Assembly (NCBI GenBank): GCA_030596395.1
Contig: JAUVKF010000015.1
Location: 1-49,962, forward strand
DNA: 49,962 nt
Direction of reading: 5' to 3'
DNA from: Chlorobiota bacterium
GTDB lineage: Bacteria > Bacteroidota > Bacteroidia > Bacteroidales > F082
Positions 34,424-41,606 of this stretch are shown here, piece by piece. Both the position numbers and the translations under genes were made by a program. The notes beneath the pieces are model-generated. The model was not told the DNA's origin. It did not search any database and saw nothing but the letters and a program-made list of their open reading frames with translations. How positions within the stretch are numbered: the stretch's first letter is position 1; each line of letters opens with the position of its first letter.

Positions 34424-35219
34424 GTTATTAAAAATAGATTTCAGGAAGTATTTCTTCAGCCGCACATTCTGGGTGTTGATATCCATGTACCTGGCACTCA
34501 TTGTTTTGGTTTTTTTCAGTTCCGAAAAAATACTGAACAACATCATCGTTGACGCAGGGCAAAGTTCACCAGTTCCTGTTCCGAGCTTTTCGCTGTACAG
34601 TTTCCCACTCGTGTGGCATAATCTGACCTTCGTTGGTGGGTTTTTCAAGATCTTCCTGGCGTTGATCGTGATGAGTTTTATCACCAACGAATTCACCCAC
34701 AAAACTATCCGGCAAAACGTAATGATGGGCGTAAGCAGGAGCCAGTTCCTTTTGTCGAAAGTATTGTTTGTGTTTAACATAAGCCTGCTCTCCACACTGA
34801 TATTATTTGCCTCGGGTAGCATATTGGGTGTATTGCGCACCGAACAGCCAACAACAGCTTTGTTTTTTGAGAAGATCGAATTCCTGCCGGCTTATTTTCT
34901 GGAGTTGTTTACATTTTGTTCAATGGCGCTGATGCTTGCCTTTTTTATACAACGCTCAGGGCTTTCAATCGGGTTGCTTGCACTGTATTATTACATTATT
35001 GAGCCAATAATATCATATACGGTCCCTGAAAAAATATCGGAATATTTACCGGTTGTGGCAATGGGAAATTTGATCGATATTCCCAATTCATCGCTAATGA
35101 AAATGTTTGGTGTCAATTTCAGGGAATTTATTTCGTTGCCGGATGTATTTACCTGCATAGTTTACAGCATCGTTTTTATCGGAATTACTTTCTGGCTAAT
35201 AACGAAAAAGGACATTTAA
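34416..35219 (+). CDS. ABC-2 type transporter permease
   Basis: From ATG 34416 the 267-residue protein has six predicted membrane helices with a large loop after the first; MYRLLKIDFRKYFFSRTFWVLI is the typical membrane-entry segment and the helix pair TNEFTHKTIRQNVMMGVSRSQFLLSK is conserved in ABC-2 permeases. An upstream in-frame ATG (34380) lies inside the ATPase gene and is rejected. The stop overlaps the next start (TAATG). Confidence 0.88.
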   Translation: MYRLLKIDFRKYFFSRTFWVLISMYLALIVLVFFSSEKILNNIIVDAGQSSPVPVPSFSLYSFPLVWHNLTFVGGFFKIFLALIVMSFITNEFTHKTIRQNVMMGVSRSQFLLSKVLFVFNISLLSTLILFASGSILGVLRTEQPTTALFFEKIEFLPAYFLELFTFCSMALMLAFFIQRSGLSIGLLALYYYIIEPIISYTVPEKISEYLPVVAMGNLIDIPNSSLMKMFGVNFREFISLPDVFTCIVYSIVFIGITFWLITKKDI

Positions 35220-36262
35220 TGAGGATTTTACTTTTGTGCCTTAAAGCTTTTGTGTTGTTTACAGGAATCAGTATTATGCTAACTGCCTGCTCCGCGCCGG
35301 AACAAGTTGTTGTTCAACAAAATTTTCCTGAACCTGACGACCGTTACGACAGCGAATTCCCGGTAAAAAGTGTTTCTGAAAAGCTTGATTTTGTTTCCAC
35401 AACTGTAAAAAAACTGGATTGCCTCGCATTTTATATAACTTATGTTTTCCCTCCAGAAAATACTGTTGATCCGAATCACATCACCAAAGCAGTTCTACAG
35501 GAACAATCCATCTCCAATGCGATTACCAACCAATCGGTTGCTGGAACAGCCTGGGTAATCTATTATGACGGTATCAATATAGGATTGCTAACCTGTGCTC
35601 ATGTGGTAGATTTCACCGATACGATTATTACGAGGTATAATAATGGGGAAGGACCGGTGGAGTTTATTTCGGTGAAAATCAAACAACAGAACTTTATTAA
35701 AGATCTTCCTGTGGGAAATGAAATTGAGATATTGGCAAAAGATGATAAACATGATATTGCTTTATTGGGTAAAAAGCTTGATAATCATGGTGGCTTATTG
35801 TCGGTATTGAATTTTCCGGTTGGCAACACCCGCGACCTCGACTGGGGATCGGTGGTTTACGTAATGGGCTATCCTGTAGGACATTTGATGGTGACGCGCG
35901 CTCTGGTGAGTAAGCCCGACAAAGCTAAAAAAGGCAGGTTTTTAACCGATGCACTTTATAACAGAGGTATCAGCGGCAGCCCGGTATTTGCCATACGAGA
36001 CGGTGTGCCCAATTTTGAGCTGGTGGGCATGGCAAGTTCTGCTTCAGCCAGCCAGGTGTATTATGTAAAACCCGGCAAGAACGCACCGGAATATATCAAC
36101 CCTGAAGAGCCGTTTACCGGGGATTTATATGTGGATCAGCACAAAGACATCAAATACGGCGTTACTTTCAATGTAAGCATTGAAGCCATTACAGGCTTCC
36201 TGAAAGACAAGCGTACCTTGCTCACCAATAAAGGCTATGATGCCGAGCTGTTTTTTAAGTAA
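35219..36262 (+). CDS. Trypsin-like serine protease lipoprotein
   Basis: A 347-residue lipoprotein (lipobox LTAC, C24) with a chymotrypsin-fold domain: H128 in LLTCAHVVDF, D179 in DKHDIALLG and S252 in NRGISGSPVF. The triad looks intact, although GISGSP differs from the common GNSGGP. No PDZ domain follows. Its start shares one base with the permease stop, so it belongs to the exporter operon and may process exported substrate at the membrane; this is inferred only from position. Confidence 0.82.
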   Translation: MRILLLCLKAFVLFTGISIMLTACSAPEQVVVQQNFPEPDDRYDSEFPVKSVSEKLDFVSTTVKKLDCLAFYITYVFPPENTVDPNHITKAVLQEQSISNAITNQSVAGTAWVIYYDGINIGLLTCAHVVDFTDTIITRYNNGEGPVEFISVKIKQQNFIKDLPVGNEIEILAKDDKHDIALLGKKLDNHGGLLSVLNFPVGNTRDLDWGSVVYVMGYPVGHLMVTRALVSKPDKAKKGRFLTDALYNRGISGSPVFAIRDGVPNFELVGMASSASASQVYYVKPGKNAPEYINPEEPFTGDLYVDQHKDIKYGVTFNVSIEAITGFLKDKRTLLTNKGYDAELFFK

Positions 36263-36281
36263 ACAACAATACGTTCAATTG

Positions 36282-36315
36282 CCTGCCTTTGCCGTATCGG
36301 CTTCGCGCAGGCAGG
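36282..36315. repeat. CCTGCCT/AGGCAGG hairpin repeat
   Basis: CCTGCCT (36282-36288) pairs with AGGCAGG (36309-36315), with an inner GCCG/CGGC stem. A related hairpin (38928-38967) lies downstream of the cold-shock operon, and both are near an AATCCC(A/G)ATGTA word. Confidence 0.6.
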
Positions 36316-36530
36316 TGAGTCCTGCTACAGGCGGGACGTGGCAATCCCAATGTACAATTCACTGCAAAGGACTACGTCAGTCGCAAACTCCCTCGGAACA
36401 AAATGTGAGTTACCACTGGAGCGCGGATATTCAGCGTTCCTCAAATGGATGAGTTTTAACAGAAGAATTAATCAAGCCTGTTTATTTTTTGACTAAAAAC
36501 AAAAAACCGAATTCAAAACAGATAAAAGCG

Positions 36531-36538
36531 TATCTTTG
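36531..36538 (+). promoter_or_regulatory. -7 box of the cold-shock operon
   Basis: TATCTTTG followed by C is the strongest Bacteroidota-type -7 match in the window. It predicts transcription from about 36545, giving a 5' leader near 240 bases before ATG 36787. No perfect TTTG -33 is visible. Confidence 0.55.
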
Positions 36539-36667
36539 CCGGAATTTCAGATTTAAGAATTTGCGCTACAATTCGCTAATTTACATCACATTATTAGTTC
36601 ATCACAGCTCTCCTTTTTAAATCCATTTTATAAATATTAAATTACTGGTTTTATTAAATTAGCATTT

Positions 36668-36739
36668 ACCCGACCGAAGACTTTTGTATCCCCGATATCA
36701 ACGAAGATATACCGGATAAGCAAAACTCTATTGACGGGT
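36668..36739 (+). promoter_or_regulatory. Structured 5' leader, possible thermosensor
   Basis: ACCCG (36668-36672) can pair with CGGGT (36735-36739), enclosing TATCC/GGATA (36687-36691 and 36714-36718) and an inner GATATC...GATAT hairpin. Nested pairing within a leader ahead of RRM and Csp genes is reminiscent of cspA-type RNA thermosensors; no known riboswitch class is recognised. Confidence 0.4.
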
Positions 36740-36786
36740 CAAATCAACCTTGTAACTAAATATAAACAATTAAAATTTTATTGATA

Positions 36787-37053
36787 ATGAACATTTATGT
36801 AGGAAACCTTGATTACAAGGTAGATGAAAATGACCTTCAGGGAATTTTCGAAGAGTATGGAACTGTTAGTTCCACAAAAGTTATAACTGATAAGTTCAGT
36901 GGCAGAAGCAAAGGCTTCGGTTTTGTAACAATGGAAAACGAGGATGAAGCTAATAAAGCGATAAGCGAATTGAACGGTACTACATTACAAAGCAGGGAAA
37001 TTGTTGTTAACGAGGCAAGACCCAAGAGAGACAACTTTGACAACAGAAATTAG
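36787..37053 (+). CDS. RRM-domain RNA-binding protein
   Basis: An 88-residue single RNA recognition motif protein from ATG 36787 (a TTG at 36781 is less likely). RNP2 is IYVGNL and RNP1 is KGFGFVTM, both intact. The last ~10 residues are basic (ARPKRDNFDNRN). Bacterial RRM proteins are often cold induced and act as RNA chaperones. It leads a run of four genes whose gaps are 11, 41 and 55 bases. Confidence 0.95.
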   Translation: MNIYVGNLDYKVDENDLQGIFEEYGTVSSTKVITDKFSGRSKGFGFVTMENEDEANKAISELNGTTLQSREIVVNEARPKRDNFDNRN

Positions 37054-37064
37054 AAGAATTTATT

Positions 37065-37265
37065 ATGGCAAAAGGAAAAGTAAAATGGTACGATGAAGTC
37101 AAAGGTTTTGGCTTTATTGAATCAGAAGAAAGTGGTGATATATTTGTTCACCGATCCAGTTTATCAAGTCCGTTTAGCGGGCTGGAGTCTGAACAGGAAG
37201 TTGTTTTCGATATCGAAAAGGGCGCAAAAGGCCTTGTGGCTGTCAACGTGCAAACAGCAGATTAA
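37065..37265 (+). CDS. Cold-shock protein (CspA family)
   Basis: A 66-residue cold-shock domain with RNP1 KGFGFIE and RNP2 DIFVHRS. It binds single-stranded RNA/DNA and melts structure. It starts 11 bases after the RRM gene. Compared with CspA (about 70 residues) it is complete. Confidence 0.95.
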   Translation: MAKGKVKWYDEVKGFGFIESEESGDIFVHRSSLSSPFSGLESEQEVVFDIEKGAKGLVAVNVQTAD

Positions 37266-37306
37266 ATTATATTGCAAAGCAAAAAAAGACAAATAACTAA
37301 AATACT

Positions 37307-38170
37307 GTGCGGCAGTTAAAAATTACAAAACAAATAACGCAGCGATCCGATGAATCGATCAGCCGCTATTTTCAGGAGGTGAACAAGTATCCAATGATCA
37401 CTGCTGAAGAGGAGGTTGAACTAACGATGCGCATTAAAGATGGCGATGACATTGCTCTGGAGAAGCTTGTTGTTGCCAATCTTCGTTTTGTAATCTCAGT
37501 AGCCAAACAATATCAAAACAAAGGTTTATCGTTTTCTGATTTAATAAACGAAGGGAACTTTGGTTTGGTTAAAGCTGCCCAAAGATTTGATGAAACACGT
37601 GGCTTTAAATTCATTTCGTATGCTGTCTGGTGGATCCGCCAGTCGATTATGCAGGCTATTGCAGAACAAACCAGGATTGTACGTTTGCCATTAAACAGGA
37701 TTTCGTCGATCAATAAGATCAGTAAGGCAATATCTTATCTCGAACAGGAATACGAACGGGAACCAACCATCGTTGAAATTGCCGAGCATCTCGATTTGTC
37801 GAACGATGAAGTAACCATTGCAAACAAAATAAAAAATCGGCAGGTATCGTTTGATAAACCACTTGCGGGCGATAACGACAACGAATTCAACCTTTACGAC
37901 CTTGTTCAGACCGGTAATATCCCGCCACCCGATGATGACATCTTGAAAGAATCTCTTTTTACAAATATCAACCGGGCTTTAAACAAACTTTCGAAAAGGG
38001 AGGCGGAAATATTAACTATGTATTTTGGCCTGTTCAATACACCTGCCTATACGGCGAGCGATATTGCAATAGAATACAATATGTCATCCGAACGTGTCAA
38101 ACAAATCAAAAAATTTGGATTGAATAAATTAAAGAGACTACTGAAAGGAAATTATGCTTTCCAGGAATAA
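37307..38170 (+). CDS. RpoD-like sigma-70 factor, probable paralogue
   Basis: A 287-residue primary-type sigma factor with GTG start; the conserved Bacteroidota opening MRQLKIT supports it. Regions 1.2-3 are close to housekeeping RpoD: LRFVISVAKQYQNKGL, DLINEGNFGLVKAAQRFDETRGFKFISYAVWWIRQSI and EQTRIVRLPLNR. Region 4 is unusual: YFGLFNTPAYTASDIAIEYNMSSERVKQIKKFGLNKLKRL, where a standard RpoD has YFGLNG.P.TLEEIGE.F.LTRERVRQIKEKAIRRLR, so it may read a different -33 element. It sits inside the cold-shock operon. It may serve as an alternative group-2 sigma. Confidence 0.9.
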   Translation: MRQLKITKQITQRSDESISRYFQEVNKYPMITAEEEVELTMRIKDGDDIALEKLVVANLRFVISVAKQYQNKGLSFSDLINEGNFGLVKAAQRFDETRGFKFISYAVWWIRQSIMQAIAEQTRIVRLPLNRISSINKISKAISYLEQEYEREPTIVEIAEHLDLSNDEVTIANKIKNRQVSFDKPLAGDNDNEFNLYDLVQTGNIPPPDDDILKESLFTNINRALNKLSKREAEILTMYFGLFNTPAYTASDIAIEYNMSSERVKQIKKFGLNKLKRLLKGNYAFQE

Positions 38171-38225
38171 AAAACCAGCGGGTTCAACGGAAAAATGAAT
38201 TATTAATTAAAAACTGAAATTATTT

Positions 38226-38675
38226 ATGGGCAGATCAAAGGAAACATTTAACAAAAAAGAAGTACAGAAGAAAAAAGCGAAAAAGCGTCAGGATAAAGAA
38301 AAAAAGAGACTGGCTAAAAAAGAAAGCGAAACTAAAGGCGGCATGGATGATATGATCGCGTATGTTGATGAATATGGAAGGATTACTGACACTCCTCCCG
38401 AACATGAAAGAACCAAAGTAAAAGCCAAAGATATTGAAATTGGCGTACCCAAAAAGAGTGATTTGCCTGAAGAGGATCCCGTAAGAAAAGGAACAGTATC
38501 CTTTTTCAACGACTCGAAAGGTTATGGGTTCATTAGAGATTCAGAAACCAAAGAAAGCATTTTTGTCCACGTAAATAATGTGCTTGAAGAAATTAAAGAA
38601 GGTAACCTGGTTAGCTTTGAAGTTGAAAAAGGGCAAAAAGGACTTGCTGCCACAAAGGTTAAGATAATCAAGTAA
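38226..38675 (+). CDS. Cold-shock-domain protein with basic N-terminal extension
   Basis: A 149-residue protein. Residues 1-40 are extremely basic (MGRSKETFNKKEVQKKKAKKRQDKEKKRL), then a short conserved IAYVDEYGRITDTPP segment, and a C-terminal cold-shock domain (about 85-149) with GYGFIRD and SIFVHVN. The architecture recurs in Bacteroidota. The tail could bind RNA or ribosomes. It is the last gene of the operon, 55 bases after the sigma gene. Confidence 0.93.
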   Translation: MGRSKETFNKKEVQKKKAKKRQDKEKKRLAKKESETKGGMDDMIAYVDEYGRITDTPPEHERTKVKAKDIEIGVPKKSDLPEEDPVRKGTVSFFNDSKGYGFIRDSETKESIFVHVNNVLEEIKEGNLVSFEVEKGQKGLAATKVKIIK

Positions 38676-38927
38676 GTAAGGCCTCAATATTTATTGATTG
38701 CCTGCAATAAACTCAGGAATTATTTCATAAAAAAAGTAAACTCAACTTAGTCTTTAGCGCAACTCCCTGAAGGAAACTATACGCTGTTTGGTATAAACCA
38801 GGTAAACACCTCAAATAGTTGCAATCCCGATGTAACACTCTCATTTCATTGTATGGGAATCCGTCGTTCGCCCTTGCACAACCAACCCGATTTCTTCGAA
38901 ATTAAGAAAAATAACAGATCGATTAAT

Positions 38928-38967
38928 TGCCTGCCTTCGCCAAATCTGCTAATTGACGGAGCAGGCA
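38928..38967. repeat. TGCCTGC/GCAGGCA hairpin repeat
   Basis: TGCCTGC (38928-38934) and GCAGGCA (38961-38967) are inverted repeats around a 26-base loop. Related to the hairpin at 36282-36315 on the other side of the cold-shock operon. Confidence 0.6.
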
Positions 38968-39065
38968 GACAAGACAATTTCTGTCCCATCATATTCGTTG
39001 ACTGACTACTAAAACACAATATATTTGAGGTTCGGAAGTCAGAATTAAAATCTAAAAAAATCACC

Positions 39066-39073
39066 TACCTTTG
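39066..39073 (+). promoter_or_regulatory. -7 box for the LytTR gene
   Basis: TACCTTTG exactly fits TAnnTTTG and predicts a leader of about 45 bases before ATG 39124. Confidence 0.45.
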
Positions 39074-39123
39074 GACAGCTTAAGAATCGGGCTTACATCA
39101 ATTTAACAGGCTGACTATCAGTA

Positions 39124-39966
39124 ATGAATAAGAAACGCAACCAATTAATCTATTTAGTGAAAGAAGAACTGACACTTTTTCTGAGTCTTGGTTTTGGCGT
39201 ATTCTTATTTGTCCTTTTTTTCCAACCTTTCCCACTCGATACTTTTGATTTTAACAACCGGCTGTTGTTTGTTGCCGGCCTGGGGGCAATCGTTTTTGTA
39301 TTTGTGGTTCTGGTGCGGGTGGTTTTCCCCTTGCTTATTCAGAGATATGACAGGGGCGACAATGAAACCCTGTTCTCTTCTTTCATGGGCGGTTTCATCA
39401 TTTTTGCTTTAAGTTCGATTGCCTTTGCTTTCTACCTGCATTATGTTGGTTCAGTAAGCATTTCCTTTTACATTATGTTTAAAGTGGCATTAATTTGTCT
39501 TGCCCCACCCGTGACTTTAAGGCTTTACGATGCATATAAGGAATTAAAGCTTCAAAACGAATCACTCATCAAAGAAAAGGAGATAGCAGAAAAACCGGTT
39601 GAAAAATATGAAGAAAACGACCTGAACAAATCCATTGAGTTTATTTCAGGTTATAGTGCCGAGAACTTAAACTTGCTTATATCAGATATTGCTTTTATCA
39701 AATCTGCCGATAACTATGTAGAAATTGCATACAAAGAAGACGGTCATTTTAGGAAGAAACTCATAAGGAATACTCTGAAGAATATTGAGCAACAACTGAA
39801 GCCATATCCCGGTTTCCTTCGGAGCCATCGCATTTGTATAGTCAATAGACACTATATCGAAAAGCTTAACAAGGATGCCAATAACCACTGGCTGACCATA
39901 AAGGGATATGATGAGCAAATCCCGGTATCACGGCAGTATTTGTTGAATTTTAAAGAATCATTTTAA
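39124..39966 (+). CDS. Membrane-bound LytTR-domain regulator
   Basis: Four membrane helices fill residues ~18-135 (FLSLGFGVFLFVLFFQPFPL, LLFVAGLGAIVFVFVVLVRVVF, FMGGFIIFALSSIAFAFYLHYVG and the following segment), then a linker, then a LytTR DNA-binding domain at about 180-280 with IAFIKSADNYVEIAYKEDG, RNTLKNIEQQL, FLRSHRICIVNRHYIEKL and IPVSRQYL. No receiver domain, so it may sense a membrane signal directly. Single gene by spacing; the target genes are unknown. Confidence 0.9.
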   Translation: MNKKRNQLIYLVKEELTLFLSLGFGVFLFVLFFQPFPLDTFDFNNRLLFVAGLGAIVFVFVVLVRVVFPLLIQRYDRGDNETLFSSFMGGFIIFALSSIAFAFYLHYVGSVSISFYIMFKVALICLAPPVTLRLYDAYKELKLQNESLIKEKEIAEKPVEKYEENDLNKSIEFISGYSAENLNLLISDIAFIKSADNYVEIAYKEDGHFRKKLIRNTLKNIEQQLKPYPGFLRSHRICIVNRHYIEKLNKDANNHWLTIKGYDEQIPVSRQYLLNFKESF

Positions 39967-40094
39967 ACCTTAGGGGTGAATGCCACTCACCCTTAAATTC
40001 TGGTATTAGTCACTATTTACCAGCCATTAATCCCCTTTTTTTACTATGGAACCAATTGGGGAATATTTTTGCTCAAATTTATTTTTGAAGTACT

Positions 40095-41579
40095 GTGAAT
40101 ATTTTAATGGTATATCCTGAATATCCCGATTCATACTGGAGTTACAGGCATGCTTTACGCTTTATTTCCAAGAAGGCTGCTGTACCACCTCTTGGTTTAA
40201 TAACCGTATCGGCTATGCTCCCAACAACATGGCAGAAAAAACTGGTGGACATAAATGTCTCAGCCCTTCAAACAAGTGATATCATATGGGCTGATTATGT
40301 TTTTATCAGTGCGATGCACATACAAAAGGAATCGGTACGCCAGATAATTAAGGAGTGCATGAAGCATAAGGTGAAAATTGTTGCAGGCGGCCCTCTCTTT
40401 ACTCAGGAATTCAATAACTATCCTCAAATTGATCATTTTATTTTAAATGAAGCGGAGATTACATTACCCCTGTTTCTGAAAGATATTGATGCCGGACATC
40501 CCCCCAAAAAAATATACAGAACCGATGAATATGCTGATATTACATTAACCCCTGTACCCGATTATCATTTGTTGTCGAGGAAAGCATATGCTTTTATGAA
40601 TATCCAGGTTTCGCGCGGATGCCCTTTTTCATGTGATTTTTGTGAAATTACTTCACTTTTGGGTCACAAGGTAAGGATGAAAAACACCAGTCAGATTATA
40701 AAAGAGCTTGAGATACTTTATAATCTTAATTGGCGTGGGCCCGTATTTATTGTTGACGATAATTTTATTGGAAACAAAAAAGAAATTAAAAACAACTTGC
40801 TTCCGGAAATGAGAAAATGGATGCAGATCCATAAATATCCATTTACATTTAATACCCAAACAACTATTAATCTTGCTGATGACGAAGAACTAATGTCGTT
40901 GATGACTGATACAGGATTCGACTCCGCTTTTATTGGTATCGAAACTCCTGAGGAAAAATCTCTTCAGTGTTGTAATAAAATTCAGAACAAAAACAGGGAC
41001 CTGCTCCAAAGTGTAAAAAAAATACAAAAGGCCGGATTACTGGTTTCAGGCGGGTTCATTGTGGGTTTCGATAGTGATTCTCCAGGTGTTTTTCAACGAC
41101 AAATTGATTTTATCCAGCAAAGCGGAATCGTATCTGCAATGGTTGGGCTGTTAAATGCACCAAAAAACACCAGGCTATACCAACGACTTGAGGCAGAAAA
41201 CAGGTTAACAACTGAAGTAACCGGAAGCAACACCGATTTATCCATGAATTTTATCCCAAAAATGAACTACCATGAACTTATAGAGGGGTATAAAACAATA
41301 ATTCAGAATATCTATACAGCAAAGCCTTATTATAAAAGAATACGTCAGCTTTTATTAAATTACAGAAAGAAACATGTAGGGCAAACGAAAATAGAATTTT
41401 CCCATCTGATCGCCTTCATTAAATCAATTATTATTATCGGAATTCTTAATAAAGGACAAGGAGAATATTGGAAATTTCTTATATGGACACTTATACGACG
41501 CCCCGGCTTATTTATAGATGCAATGACCTATACTGTATACGGTTATCATTATAGAACAGTATATGGGTTAAGAAATTAG
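40095..41579 (+). CDS. B12-binding radical SAM protein (HpnP-like architecture)
   Basis: A 494-residue protein with a GTG start at 40095. An N-terminal B12-binding-like Rossmann domain (about 1-140, MNILMVYPEYPDSYWSY, VAGGPLFTQEF) without DxHxxG is followed by a radical SAM domain with the 4Fe-4S cysteines C176, C180 and C183 (SRGCPFSCDFCEI) and GGFIVGFDSD. A C-terminal DUF4070-type region ends in hydrophobic, basic helices that may associate with membrane. The order matches HpnP-type hopanoid C-2 methylases, but many relatives have unknown substrates. Gene 41607 follows 27 bases later, probably in one operon. Confidence 0.85.
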   Translation: MNILMVYPEYPDSYWSYRHALRFISKKAAVPPLGLITVSAMLPTTWQKKLVDINVSALQTSDIIWADYVFISAMHIQKESVRQIIKECMKHKVKIVAGGPLFTQEFNNYPQIDHFILNEAEITLPLFLKDIDAGHPPKKIYRTDEYADITLTPVPDYHLLSRKAYAFMNIQVSRGCPFSCDFCEITSLLGHKVRMKNTSQIIKELEILYNLNWRGPVFIVDDNFIGNKKEIKNNLLPEMRKWMQIHKYPFTFNTQTTINLADDEELMSLMTDTGFDSAFIGIETPEEKSLQCCNKIQNKNRDLLQSVKKIQKAGLLVSGGFIVGFDSDSPGVFQRQIDFIQQSGIVSAMVGLLNAPKNTRLYQRLEAENRLTTEVTGSNTDLSMNFIPKMNYHELIEGYKTIIQNIYTAKPYYKRIRQLLLNYRKKHVGQTKIEFSHLIAFIKSIIIIGILNKGQGEYWKFLIWTLIRRPGLFIDAMTYTVYGYHYRTVYGLRN

Positions 41580-41606
41580 ACCGTAATTAAAAAAAATAAA
41601 TTGAAT

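Larger units (their letters stand above)
36263..36786. other. Intergenic region with hairpin repeat and long leader
   Basis: 524 bases without a gene. The left part has a GCCTGCCT/AGGCAGG hairpin (36282-36315) and GC-richer repeat-like DNA, where a short ORF (36237-36452) is judged spurious. The right part begins with a -7 box at 36531 and forms a leader of about 240 bases ahead of the RRM gene. Confidence 0.7.
38676..39123. other. Intergenic region downstream of the cold-shock operon
   Basis: 448 bases without a gene. Contains a GCCTGC hairpin repeat (38928-38967) and a -7 box for the next gene (39066). An AATCCCGATGTA word near 38824 echoes one near 36346. Nothing else recognised. Confidence 0.7.

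Noticed and set aside
36237-36452. Short ORF after the serine protease gene
   Set aside because: It overlaps the protease end and the CCTGCCT hairpin repeat, has no recognisable domain and no start context.
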